Source: Kalaharituber pfeilii (Eukaryota; Ascomycota; Pezizomycetes; Pezizales; Pezizaceae). From it: a stretch of 64,000 nucleotides of DNA. The position numbers and the translations under genes were made by a program. Below are positions 35,046 through 47,110 of this stretch, in pieces. The stretch lies in the NCBI GenBank assembly GCA_015179045.1, contig WHUZ01000001.1, positions 2,852,001 through 2,916,000 of the forward strand, in the 5' to 3' direction. The notes under the pieces were generated by a model. It saw only the letters and a program-made list of their open reading frames with translations, did not search any database and was not told the origin of the DNA. The stretch's first letter is position 1; each line of letters starts with the position of its first letter.

Positions 35046-38000
35046 ATGGCGAGCTCAATGCGCACAAGAACGGTACTTCCAGGAAAGCCACAAGCAAGTC
35101 TGCAAGCGATTTGTACCGGAGAATGGAGTAGACGACGGTTGATAGTGTGTCAGACTGTTTCACACAACGTCTCTGCGGCGAGCTGATATATCCGTGCGCG
35201 TTTCTAGGGATACGTATCCGGGCAAACTTTAGTGATCCTTGGGGGCGTAGATGAGATTATACAGACAATTTACCATGAAGGCGGGGAATTAACTACGGTG
35301 TCCTTTGAAGAAGAGTCCGGGAAGGTTGGTTCGAGGCCGCGCGACAAATCATGGAAGAAAGCTGAAAGTTTGTTGGTTGATAGATTGCGGTGGGATCGGG
35401 GAATCGGGTGCTAGTATACGGACCAACAGGTATAGAGCAGGGGATACTACGGGTATATTCGATCTGCTCTAAGTACCATTGACCAACTTAGATCTGACGA
35501 TTTTGCGCTGTTAGTGGGTCCTCCAGAGCTCGTTTACACTACTACCGGAAGATGGCGATGTGCGATCGCTGTCGTGGGGCAGCGACGATGAGATAATGGT
35601 TGGAAGTAACTCGCTATCATTATGGGAGACATGTCCAGGAAAAGTGAAAACATTGTGGAGGAAACCTCTGGCTAATAGCGTCAAACTGGCGGTATTTTCT
35701 TATAACTCTACGTTGGTAGCAACAATAGGTCAACACGATCGGTTGGTCAAGGTTTGGGAACGTCTGTCGTTCGGCTCTGACGATGTCCAGTTTGGGTTCT
35801 CTTATCTTGCGCATCCTAGGGCGGTAACAAACCTATACTGGAGGCGACCATTCCACAGGGAGGAAACCATCGACAGCGTGCTATATACGCTATGTGTGGA
35901 CTCTGTGCTGCGTATCTGGGCACCAGTGCAGAGTCAGGACCAAGGAGTGCTTCAGCTATGGGCGGCAATTGATCTTAAGAATAGCATTCCTACACCATTC
36001 ACAGAGTCGTCTACTGGACCAGAATTTATGTCACCAGAGGACCATATTGACCACTCAGCAACACGACATGTAGTTATTATCGACAGTAAGGTATTTACAG
36101 GCGCAGCCGAGACTGCAGTTCGCACTGCCGGGAACAGCGAGAAGCAAGTGGAGAATATGAATAGGCTCCTGGAGATAGCGGCGAGGAACCCGGAGATCAT
36201 AGTCATTTTCGACGGCAAGGGCAGGATGTCAGCATTAGGCCTTGACAATGTGGGGAGTAAAAGTCGCAAGGCAACGAATGTTTTCAATATTGTAACGGGG
36301 GAGACGTCGGAGTTGATGACCGGCGTGAGGAGCGGAGGTGGAGATTATTTGCATTTTCTGGCGTTCAGCAGTACAAAATCTGATTCTGGAGGTTTGTATC
36401 TCAGGTGACTTTCACTAGAGGTACCGAGAGCTAATGTGACTGGCTGGGCCAGGTTTGGTGATGCTTGTACATTTTCTCGATGGTCAAATATACTGGTTTG
36501 ATATGAGACTCGACGAACTATTGGATCCAGCTCCTAGGAAGCAGCGTTTGAAGCTCTGGGGAGCTTGGTCCGGACATTCAAATTCAATTAATGCACTAAT
36601 ACGGACAACGAATGGAAAGGCTATGCTATCGTCAACTGAGAGTGGGGAACATATAGTATGGACGAAGTATAGGACAAGAGAATTTATAACGCTATTGAAA
36701 CACAGCGAAATAGTTTCTCGGGACAAAGTCTTGCAAGCTCTGGTTATGGATACTGGGAATCTGGTCATGACGTTGCATGACAATTATGTCATCTTGTGGA
36801 ACACATCAAAGTTATACGCGACTGAAATTGAACGACTTCAGTACAGCTTGGAAGGCAAGGTTCTGAGTTTTTTGTTGCTTCCTGAGAGTGATGATGGCTT
36901 GCATACTCTGCATGTTGTAGCTGTTACTTCAAAAATGAAGGGCATAGCGTGGGAAGTAAAAGTGGGTGGAGAGAGTTTGATTGCGGAGAAGAATAGTCCC
37001 CCGCACGACTACGTCAGTATAGCATGTTTGACCTCGGAGAAGCTGAAGAGCATCACATGTTGTTGCCTGTCGACCCGGTGGGGTGGACTGCGACCATGGG
37101 TGGAACTTTAGACCGGTTTTCTAGGGAGGTAGTCACCTCGATTACACTATCTGGGTTCCTCAGGTCCTGGTCCGCGCGTGTATCACTCCTTACGTCGGAA
37201 ATACACTGGCTTGCTACTTTTACGGTTGATACCGGAATAGCATTTGCATCCTTGCTCCGCGGCAGTTCCTTGGGTAAGGTAGCTATTGTAGGTTCACAAC
37301 GGAATGATTTGACGATTTGGGCAACAAGGAGTGCGCAGCTAGAGCACCAGGTACAATTTGAGAAGCATGATGTCATTATGGATTTGGATTGGGCGTGTAC
37401 ACCGGACTCGCAGAGTATCCTTGCGGTGGGATTCCCGCATCGGGTGTTGTTGCTGTCACAATTAAGATATGATTATCTACAGGGAGGGCCAAGTTGGGCA
37501 CCATTTAGGGAAATCAATATACGGGAGTGAGTTCCAATGATCCATCTTCCATAGAGCAGGTTACTAACTGGAGCCAGTTACATATCACATCACATTGGTG
37601 ACTCAATATGGCTAGAAGACGGTGGTCTGGTAATAGGCGCTGGAAACCAACTCCATATGCGGAACCGCCGAATAGAAGCCATCGATGATGTAGCGAAATT
37701 CCTCAACGTCTTCCCTCATAAGGCGTCCAATACTGACATTTTCGACATTGTATCCCATCTCAATGGCCCAGTGCCCGTTTATCATCCACAATTCCTCCAA
37801 CAGTGCATCCTTGCTGGCCGTACCAAGCTCGTTGAGCGGATATTAGTCGGCCTTCACAAGGAACTTAGAAGTTACCACGAAGAGATACCCCTAGACAACT
37901 TCCTTAATATCCCGATTCAGGCGTTCTTGGATCCTGAGGAGGAGCACGGGATCCTAGAACGGCGGAGCACCAATGTAGGAAATTACTTTGATAATTATGC

Positions 38001-39646
38001 AGTTGAAGACGAATTCTCGGCGTTTGGCGAGCCGCTCGCGGCGTCGTTGTGCGAGTTGCTGACAAAGATCCCAATCCCGCATCTAACAGGTAGTGAGCAG
38101 ATGAATCTCGCGTCGATTGTGGAGTGCGTTGCGCAAGTGAACAAGCACCGGCGGTCAATTGATGAGAATGGAGCAAGGTATTTGTTGTTCTTCAGGCAGT
38201 ATTGCTTGGGGAGGGAGAGGGACAGGAGGACTCATAAATCGAGTGAAGAGAGCGGGTTGTCTTGGAGAGAGATTGTGTGGGCGTATCATAGTGTTAGTCA
38301 GGAGATATTGGTAGATTTGGTGAGTAGATCCCATAAGGGGAGGATGTTGTGGAAAGGGGCGAAGGAAAGTGGGATGTTTATGTGGTTGAGGGATTTGGAG
38401 AGTGTGGTATGTTAGGCGCCGTTACCCCAATTGATTGAATTTAAATGTTGATGATTATGCAACTAGCGAAATCAATGGGAGATTCTAGCTCGGAATCATT
38501 ACACTCAAAAGGAAGAGAAGAATCCAATTGACTGCACCCTCCACTACATTGCCCTACGGAAAAAGAACGTTCTCGTCGGCCTCTGGCGGATTGCACACTG
38601 GAACAAGGAGCAACAATCCACCTACAGATTTCTTTCTAACGATTTCACCCAGCCCCGGTGGCGCACAGCTGCGAAAAAGAATGCATTTGCTCTTTTGGGA
38701 AAGCAGCGATACGAATATGCCGCAGCATTCTTCCTCCTGGGTGACGCACTGAAGGATTGTGTGAACGTGTGCTTCACGCAGCTCGAAGACCCGCAGTTGG
38801 CCATTGCGGTGGCCAGAGTATATGAGGGGGACGATGGGCCGGTGTTGCGAGAATTGCTGGAGCAGAAGCTACTGCCGCGGGCGGTGAAGGACGGGAATAG
38901 GTGGTTGGCCACATGGGCATATTGGATGCTACGGAAGCGAGATTTGGCGGTTAGGGCTATAGTGGTGAGTTCTCCGTGCTGCTTTGGGATATTTCCTGAA
39001 ATGTGTGCATGGGAGTGCTAAAGTATGTTTGGATATTTAGTCTCCTCTTCACTCCCTCCTTCCCAATGCCTCGAACGTATCCTCCCCGCCTTCTCCAGGG
39101 CTCGAGTCCCAGCTGTACCTAGCTTCGGATCCCGCCCTGATCATACTCTACAAGCTGCTTCGCGACAAAACGACCCAGACGCTGCGTGGACTCGAGAAGA
39201 TTTCTCCGGCGGTGGAGTTCGAATTTGTGCTGCACACGGCTAGGATGTATGATAGAATGGGCTGTGATCTGTTAGCGTTGGAGCTGGTGAAGAATTGGGA
39301 GTTCTTGGAGAAGGGTGTACATGTGGATGTGCTTGGGAAGGGGATGCAAAAAATTGGGTCGGGAATGCAGGGGAGGGCAAGACGGCATAGGCGGAGGAGT
39401 AGCGTGACGATTGCCGATGAGGTGGATGGGTTTACAGGAGGGGGTTTGTGGGGTCTTGGAGGCATGGGGACAATGGGGATGGGTGGAGGGGTTGGCGATC
39501 TTGGGTTAAAGAGTGGGGTGGCGATGGACGTGGGGTCGGTAACACCGGTGACCGACACGGGCATGCGCACGGGCACGGGCAAGACGCTGGTGAAGCCGCC
39601 TGCGAGTGTGTTTGAGGAGCCGGATATGAGTTGGGCGTTTGGTTGA
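35046..39646 (+). CDS. RAVE complex subunit Rav1 (DmX-like WD40 protein)
   Basis: Large scaffold of the RAVE complex that reassembles V1 with V0 of the vacuolar H+-ATPase. Exons: 35046-35144, 35208-35324, 35384-35452, 35515-36391, 36453-37526 (with one frame discontinuity), 37578-38406, 38467-38964, 39041-39646; about 1390 codons, the family length. The N-terminus VLPGKPQASLQ is followed by beta-propeller segments (DVRSLSWGSDDEIMVG, LVKVWERL, LPVDPVGWTATMGG). The C-terminal Rav1 block is NPIDCTLHYIALRKKNVLVG and QRYEYAAAFFLLGDALKDCV; the end is FEEPDMSW. Within exon 5 the frame changes between about 37013 and 37024 (HDYVS to MFDLGEAEEHH). A single missing base would restore it; a GTGGGA...TATAG intron of 80 nt is a weaker alternative. 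A second in-frame ATG at 35058 may be the true start. Confidence 0.88.
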
Positions 39647-39898
39647 GGCGGTGCGGAGGAGTGACGGGATCCCCGGAGGGATGAGGTATGCATCTTGTTG
39701 ATATCTGAATGTTTTGTTTTGGATTTGATAGTGTCGCGGAGGGGCAGGAGGGTTAAAATTTGAATGTAGATAGCTGATTAGGGCATAATTATAATGATTC
39801 ATTAAGACTTGATGTATGAGTACAGGGAATCGCTAATATACATGAAGCGGGATGAATAAGTTCCCGCAAGAGTGATATACATACGGTTGAAGTTGCTC

Positions 39899-41781
39899 TC
39901 ATGCCCACCAGAAGCTGACGCTAAAACTGACGTCAAGGGAGCGGATGTAGTGCCACCAGCCCGTCTACATAAAGGTGATCAGTGACTTGCCGATTTTGAG
40001 GATAAAAAATCAACACCTGGGGAATCACATACCGGAATGTACAAACCGTCCCCCGGTTCCAGAATCCCTTCTACATACGCTGCTTTCTTAAACTCTTCGT
40101 GCATCCTTCTTCTCGACTCTGTTCTGCTCTTGCTTCCTTCCCCATCCTTACCCTCTTTCTCTGCATTATCATCCTCCGCATCATGGTCCTCATACCCATC
40201 ACCTTCGACCCAACCCACCTCTACGCCCGCGGTGTTGCTCATATCTACCCCGTCCTCGCCCACTCCTAGGGGAAAGAGCCGGGGCGTTTCGGACTTGGGG
40301 TTATATAGCCGCACGTACTTTCTCCCCACAACCTGGCATAGTATGTTTTGGTACGGATCGGTATGGAGTGGAGAGATGGTGCCCGCGGGGCCGAACCAGG
40401 CGTTTAGGAGCGGATCGGGAGGTTCTGTTTCCTCCTCATACTCATCCGACGCCGCCGTCAAGTAGCAGTAGTCCGGGACAGAGATATCGTGGCGTAAAGC
40501 GGGGATCTGGGAGAAGAGGTCGTGCTGGGCGAGGTAGCCGGTTTTTCCCCTTCTTCTGCTTTCGGTGCTGGTGGTGGCAGTAGTGGGCATTGGGTGGAGA
40601 ATGTACTCGTGGAGGAATTGTTGAAAGGGAATGATGCGCTGGCCCCAGTCGCGGTCGGTGTATGCCGCACCGATCTCGACGGGCACGAGCCGCTTGCCGT
40701 CATTGGTGAGGGAGAGGAGGTAGGAGAGTGAGGACCAAGGACGGGTGGTTAGAGCGGGCCAGTGGAGAGTAAGGTTCTTGATGATGAACGGGTGGGTGGT
40801 GGAGGTGGAGAAGGTGGTGAGGGAGGGGGGCTCCGGGAAAGTTTGGAGAGGGTAGGTAATGGGGGGTGCGGGAGAAGGGGGGGATTGTGGAGGGGCGATA
40901 GTGGCAGATGAGGATGGAGGGCAGAGGGCATGGGAGATCCGCTGGGTTAGGGTGAGGAGAGTGGAGATATGCTCGCGGCGGGAGGGGCCAGGGGACCCGG
41001 ACATGATAAGGGCCATGTCCAGGGTATGGATGGGGGGGGTATCATCCCATGCATGGCGGAGGGAGGAGATACGCTCGAAATCATCGCCGTCCTCTGGCTT
41101 CGTATCAGAGCTAGTGTCACGCCCATGTGTTTTTGCTGTGAGATCAGAGCTACTTCGTGACACCGTGACATCCCTGGTATCAACAGCAATAGATGCATCA
41201 GCGTTATTGCTGACAGATGCACTTTGCGCTCCGCGTTCCCGCACCCTTTCACATGTCTTCAGCTGCTGCTGCTGCTGCCGCATTATCTTCTCCATGTCCC
41301 ACCACAGCAACGCAAACTGGTATACAGCACACACCAGGCTGGCATCCCCGTACATCCTGCGCCAGCACACAGGCACCTCTCTGTACGGATACGCGTGCAG
41401 CTTCTCCCTCGCCAACTGGATCAACGATTGAGCCCTGGCTATGAGCTGTCTCGTCCCATCTTCCCGCTCCTTAGCATCCTTGCCGAGGCTCGATGCTGGG
41501 TCCAGCAGCCTCAAACTCTTGGGATTGGACACTGCGGCAAGGAGGTGCAGCGGCCCTGGGCCGAGCGGGGTGAGCTGTGGATCGAATTGCGGTGCGGTGG
41601 AGAGGTGGGGAGAAACGCTGCGGTGGACATCGTAGAGAATGTGGGGTAGCGCTGCGTTGAGGGTGCGCAGCAGGGACGCGATGTGCGCGAGCCTGGGCTT
41701 GGGCTTAGGGCTGTCGTGCTCGATACGTCCCGCCATCATGATCGGCAAGGGCAAAATCACGACATCCCGGCGAGGTTGCAA
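39899..41781 (-). CDS. JmjC domain protein (KDM8/JMJD5-like 2-oxoglutarate oxygenase)
   Basis: Predicted Fe(II)/2-oxoglutarate-dependent dioxygenase (protein hydroxylase or demethylase). Two exons (41781-40033 and 39964-39899) give 604 aa. The helical N-terminal region includes low-complexity Gln and Ser runs. The cupin core shows [34 protein letters not shown] with metal ligands H473 and D475, and [12 protein letters not shown]. The distal His588 lies in [20 protein letters not shown], encoded by the short last exon. An acidic Glu/Asp/Lys insert of about 60 residues separates the two halves of the core. The order and motifs fit the JMJD5 group; the substrate is unknown. Alternative start at 41739. 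Convergent with Rav1, 252 nt apart. Confidence 0.88.
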
Positions 41782-43427
41782 TCAGCCAAGCGGGGCGAAT
41801 ACTGCGCACGCGTTTCTTTCCTTGGCTCTATGATATGCATAGCACCTGACCGGTCAGTCGTCGATGCAATTGCACGCAGGAGAAGCCGCAGATACCTAAG
41901 CAGAGAATTACCACCCGCCAGGCCAGCGTTTACCAGATTGTTTGAGTATTCAAATGAGTAAAATCTTCCATATATCTAGAATTTTAAACAGCAGCGGTCT
42001 GCGACTGTAGTCAAGTATGTATCACATACCTAAATCCTCGCCATAGCCCACAGGGAGGCACACGAGTAATGATATTTAAAAAAAAAAAAAAAAAGTATGT
42101 ATCACACTTTATATTCAAGTATATGTACTAACAAATATTTTAGAAATGACGGACCTTCCAGACAATCAATACAATAAACGGGACTCAATTCTTTGATTCT
42201 TCTTTCTCCCCGCACCATCTCTTCCCCATAACATACTCGATATATAATATCTCCTACTCTTCAGTACTCAAAAGCTAGTCATATCAATACCTACCTATCA
42301 TACCTACAGCTGCCCGGCAGATCAGCCAGCCCCAGCCCCGAGCGGATTTGATATCGGCCCGGCGCCACAGGCCAGGGGGATATGCGCGCACGGCCTGGGC
42401 TTGCGTTGGGCTGCTTCTCACTACTGTACTTTAGAGGCAACTTCTTTAGGTTGCTATATGATTCTGCCTGCTGCTGCTGCTGCTGCCCTTGGAACCCCCA
42501 GCAGCCGCGAAGCTGATAGGCGGTGCCAAGCTCTGCTATCGATAGGCCACAGGCAAGGCTTGGCATGCGGCTCCCTTGGAGCAGCGAGATATGATATGGT
42601 ATTCATAGCGACCGCCGGCCTTCGTCCAATGAAACGAGATCCCCCCAGAAACAAAGCAGGGTATCATAAAACCGCAGCACGCGTGGGCAGACCCTGCACT
42701 TTCTCCCAGTCTGCCGCAAGGTTATCATCCTGCCTAGGCTCGACATGACCAGTCCCAGTCGCAACCCCAGGCTTGAGGCCTTCCGTCCAGTAAGAATGCC
42801 GAACCCCCCCCCGCCCAGGATTCAATGAGGCCGCAGCATCTACTGCATCAGATCCGGAAGATCATTTCGGTGTGCTTCAGGCCAGTCGTTTGTCTAAGAC
42901 GGCGGCCAGCTGACCATGCCAGTATGGCATATCGTTTGTGTTTTGTATGGCAAGGACAAATCAGCCCCCGCTCTTGCTCCAGCCCTGGCCCCCGTTGGGT
43001 TATCAAGGGCCCAATTCCCACTCGACCATTCAATTCTGAAGGGAAACGAATCACCTCTTCCCAACTTCTTGCCCTCATCTTCAACAGATAGAGCTGATAG
43101 AGATAAACCTGTCGGATACGTCCCCTCCTCCCCCACGGCCCGGCCCTGCTGGAGGTCGACATCCTCCATTAGGAACACACTGCATCTTCCTTACATGAAT
43201 GTACATCTCGAGCGACGCTGAGGGGTTTTATTCTCTCCGCAGCTACAGCTAATAGTATTGCATTTAGTACCTCGAGTGCATGCTTTGATATCGTGCCCCC
43301 CCCCCACAAAAACGAGGCTTTTATAGTCGTATATATTTTATGAGGTCACGTTCGCCTAATCTTACGATCAGACCTTTTCTGCTGAGACGTCAGATCGCCT
43401 AATTCGCCTAACCAACCAAGCAACGAG
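41782..43427. other. 1.6-kb divergent spacer
   Basis: No supported gene. It contains a 17-nt poly-A at about 42076-42093, a (GCT)7-like run at about 42467-42487, GC-rich sequence at 42300-43150 with overlapping open frames on both strands but no motifs, and a C10 run near 43302. Probably promoters of the JmjC gene and of the gene at 43428. Confidence 0.45.
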
Positions 43428-44167
43428 ATGGAACCGAACTGCGCCATCTGCGACGGCCCCGCGTATCGCCAGTGCCCTTGCGAGCATCAGTCACTCATTC
43501 TTGCCGTAGAGCAATCGGAGCAGCGAGTACTTCATCCTATGTGGGATGAGATTCGGTAAGCTTTTTTTTTTTTTCTGATTACCTATTATGGACCACTGGC
43601 CTAATACGTTTTAGATACTGGGTTACCACCCAAGCGAAAGCTGAAATCCACCGCGACTTCCAATCCCGTTCCTCTCTGCGCCGCGCTCAGCACTCCAAAT
43701 ACCTTTATCTGAACTCGGGCCGCTTTACCAACGAGATGCTCGACCGGGTGAACCACGATCTCAAGCGAGGCATTGACGAGGACTGGCGCGCTGCCGTCCA
43801 GAGGTATCCAGAGGTGCTAGACTACTTTTACTCCCTTGTCGGCTGGACTGTGCGGGGCGATTTTCTCCAGGGCGAAAGCATGCGTGCCGACCTAGTTGGA
43901 AAGGACAGGGATCCATTTTCTAATGGCTCGCCGATACCGATGCCGATGGCGAGTCCGCCACCACCATCACTGGTCCCGACGCCATTCTACTCAACGAGGA
44001 AGAGCGCTCCGCTTGGCGGAGAAAGTCTATATAGCAGCGGGAGCTCGTCAGGTTACGGAAGCGCGATGGGGTCGGGATCGGTGTGTAGTCCGACGATCAG
44101 TTCACATGCACACGCGAGGGCGTTCCCCAATTATGCGTGGGGGAAGCCGCCGGGCGTGAGGCCATGA
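43428..44167 (+). CDS. Conserved fungal protein with N-terminal Cys cluster, function unknown
   Basis: Two exons (43428-43555, 43615-44167) give 226 aa. The start is a clear ATG, and the intron has GTAAGC, a poly-T tract and TTTTAG. The N-terminus carries C5, C8, C16, C18 and H20 in a CAICDGPAYRQCPCEH arrangement, suggesting a small metal-binding knuckle, then AVEQSEQRVLHPMWDEIRYW and a helical middle (LDRVNHDLKRGIDEDWRAAV, YPEVLDYFYSLVGW). The last 90 residues are Pro/Ser/Gly-rich and probably disordered. I believe similar proteins occur in other ascomycetes, from memory of the N-terminal pattern; no function is known to me. Confidence 0.75.
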
Positions 44168-44719
44168 GAATATATGCAATAGTTGGAAGTGAGAATACAG
44201 CAGAATTAGCCTCCGCAGGAATGAAAAGTTCATTAAAAGAAAAGCTAAGGAGGTATGTAATGCTGTGGAGAGCTCATAAACGAATTCATCCTCATTTTTC
44301 TAAAAAAAAAAAAAAAAAAAAGTTGATTCGCATCCTTAATTTATGGTGTTTGTGTCTTTAGAATCACGGTTTGTTTTCTAGGGGGAAGGGGGTTTGGGTG
44401 TTTATGCTTTTGATCGCGTCGCTTGTCTGGTCTGCTATGTGATTTGTATTTTTGTGTTTTTGCTTTTTGATACCTATCATTGTTACCATCCATCTCATCT
44501 CATCGGACTGTAAAACAAAGTCAATTGATAAGTAAGATTAGCGTTTTCAAGGGGTATGACGGCTTCACATAATCTACCAATGCTGTCTTCCATACCGTCT
44601 TCAAAGATTCTTCAGGCTCAAATTGGCAGAGGAGAGGGAGGAGGAAACCGGAGGCTTTGAAAAAATAACTGTACTGTAACATTAAAAATTTACTACTCAG
44701 GTGTTACTAGGATTTAACT
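44168..44719. other. 3' region with poly-A tract
   Basis: Downstream of the 43428 gene. A run of about 19 A at 44301-44320 may be a retroposition scar. No gene. Confidence 0.5.
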
Positions 44720-45075
44720 TTGGAAGCAAAAAAGAAAAAGTGGAAACGTGTTTTCGTTCAGTTGGAAATGCCAGATCAAAATTTATGCCGATTTGAGTGA
44801 TCTTCACTAGAAAAGAAACTGAACTTTTTGACTCTCACATGATCATCGCAGCATTTGTAAGCCCATCTTCCGTAATTGGAAAGATTCTGGATAAACCCTC
44901 TTCCCAGGGTCAGACTCGAACCGGGGGCCTTCATTTCTATTCCTCTTCATGGCCGCCTTGCTATAAACTACTTCTATAGATCAGTTCGGATTAGTTGGCA
45001 ACCTCCCCCACCTCCCACTCTCTTGTAATCTGTCGCTTTTCTTGTTTGCCGTTCTTCCCTCTTACAGTAGGACCT
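44720..45075 (-). mobile_element. tRNA-related SINE, copy C
   Basis: On the minus strand: CCGAACTGATCTATAG (A-box region), GAAGGCCCCCGGTTCGAGTC (B box), CCTGGGAAGAGGGTTTATCC and the hairpin remnant around AAAGAT. Order and spacing match copies A, D and E. Confidence 0.65.
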
Positions 45076-45589
45076 TGCAGACTAGGGATGTTACAAGAAT
45101 ACCTATTGTGATAGAAAGTCAACATATTGCAGGGAAAGACGACGGTTGATATACGCGTTGGGGGCGGGGGAGCTGGGCATTTCCCTCCCTGTATCCATTG
45201 GAGTCGTGAGTCTCAAAACTCGTTTTTTCCTGATACTAATTTCTCCGAAAGTCTGGTCATGCAGTTTTCCTCTGAATTTTTTGGGGGAGGGATACCTTTT
45301 TTTCGATTTTTTGAACTTCTGCTTTCTCTTGCAAGAAACTCAGGGAAAGGAGGTGCACTCTCATGGCCTCAAGGGATAACCACCATGTCAAACAAAATAA
45401 CTCTGCGCTTCGAGTGTTCGCTTTTTCTTCACACCAATGATCTTTACAGTACAGTATCCTTTGCCCAGACCTTGGATCCATTGTGCATTATGGCTTGAGC
45501 CAGTTTCTTATCATACATTGGCTAGGCAAATCGCAATACGTAATTAGTAGACCTGAGTAGACTTCTTAGTCTACGATTCATGCTGCTCA
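45076..45589. other. Gene-poor stretch
   Basis: Open frames up to 123 codons occur on the plus strand but are T/F-rich without motifs. Nothing supported. Confidence 0.45.
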
Positions 45590-46560
45590 GCTCGCAGGCG
45601 ACTTATTAACCCCAGTCGTGATGGTTGAACCCAATCTCCATAGTGATTTCCACAGAATAAATCCATCTAGGGAGTCTCCTGTATCCGGCTTCCTACCATC
45701 GAGAACGAAAATTTAAACGCATAGTAAATTCCAAGGTGCCGATTTCAGATACTTCTCACACCCGAGTGCTGGGAGGTCATATTGAGATTTGAAATAGTGA
45801 AATCTTGACATGCGTCGTTGATTAAGTAGACTACCACCGATATTAGATGATCAGTTTTTTTTTTTTTTTTTTTTTTTCTTCATCTACTTTGTGAAACTGA
45901 CAACAAGTACTCGATATTAGATTCAATCTACTTTATCCTCATCAGTCATGGAAGCAACAGTGGCCTTGCGATTGGAATTGTCGGACTGGCTGGACAATTG
46001 GCCAAAGTCAGTTAAGAGTGTGGTCCACCATTATTTTCAGAAATGAAGAAAGTTCAGCGACATTGGGTACAAAACCGCCCAGACACACACACACCTTAAG
46101 GCTATCAAAAATATTAACCAAAGCATTCTAAAGCAATTGGGGCAGTCCGAACAAGGCACGGGAGTTTTTGCAGGAGCGAGCATCTAGAGTGGAGTTTCTG
46201 CCAAATGCTGGCATATAGGATAAACTAGAATGGGCATATGATATTTTTTAAAAGAGGTAGGTGGGTGGAAGGTAGATGATGAGAAGTGGTTTCAATGGTA
46301 ATTGAAAGAATTGAGTAGTCAAGTGTAACGGTTGGAGGCTTAACAAGTTCTACTGACAGAGATATTGTGCATCACTGAGTAAGTGAATGAGAATATTTTC
46401 AACTCAGTTTGTACTTATCGGAGGATGACATGGTGTAAAGTATATAGAGATAAACCTGATTAGGATTACGCATCAAAGTACACTTAACATCATGTATACC
46501 AAATTTTGGTGAAGGGGTGACAAATGTTTAGAAATGGTAGTAGTGATTTCAGGGTAAGGG
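45590..46560 (+). pseudogene. Decayed NLR copy 2: N-terminus fused to C-terminus
   Basis: About 45612-45947 matches the promoter and 5' UTR of the intact NLR (shared GATTTCCAC, ATCCATCTAGG, ATACTTCTCAC), with a 22-nt poly-T inserted near 45856. At 45948 an ATG opens a degraded copy of the first HeLo residues (GLAIGIVGLAGQLAKVS matching GLAIGIAGLTLQLAEIG) that stops, then frame-shifted remnants of about NILSDMKEM. The sequence then jumps to the end of the TPR region (TLRLSKI, GQSDKARE equivalent) by about 46200. Nearly all of NB-ARC and TPR is deleted. The 3' flank again matches the other two copies up to SINE copy D. Confidence 0.8.
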
Positions 46561-46794
46561 TGGAACATGTTCCTATGAAGATACGATGCTAAATATAACT
46601 TACCAGGTCAGGTATAAAGTATAGTATATAGTTTGGTAAATGTACTAGGTGTATTAGAGGCAGCTATCACTACATTAGCATATAGGCCAAGTTGACCGAT
46701 AGCATTATATAGGGCATATCCGCCAGGCTGCTGAATCTGTGTTTTACTTTACCCGATATTTTGATTTCTTTGGGGGCAATAATTTCTACGTACA

Positions 46795-47110
46795 GATACA
46801 GAAAAAAATTCAAAAACGAGTTTCCCCGCTTCCAACTCCCAAGAGATCAATGCTGGAGCACCAGCTTCCATCTAATCGTTTACTTTATAAGATGCCCGTC
46901 AACCCTGTTCCCCAGCTCGGAATTGAACCGGGGCCCTCAATTCTTTACCTCTCCATGGCGATTGTTGTTAGTTCCATCGCTAGGGGCAACAGCATTCCCC
47001 TTCGACCAAGGCATAGGACACAACCTCTGCCACGTAGACTCACAGCGCGCACTCCCTCCCTCCCAATCGACCCGTCCCACCTCCAGCCTTCCATATTTCC
47101 AGCCTTGCCA
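46795..47110 (-). mobile_element. tRNA-related SINE, copy D
   Basis: Contains the tail block, CCCCGCTTCCAACTCCC, the GTCAACCCTGTTCCCCAGC block, the B box (GGTTCAATTCC on the minus strand), GGGCCCTCAATTC and the 5' extension. It lies at the same position relative to NLR relic 2 as copies F and G do to the other two NLR copies. Confidence 0.68.
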
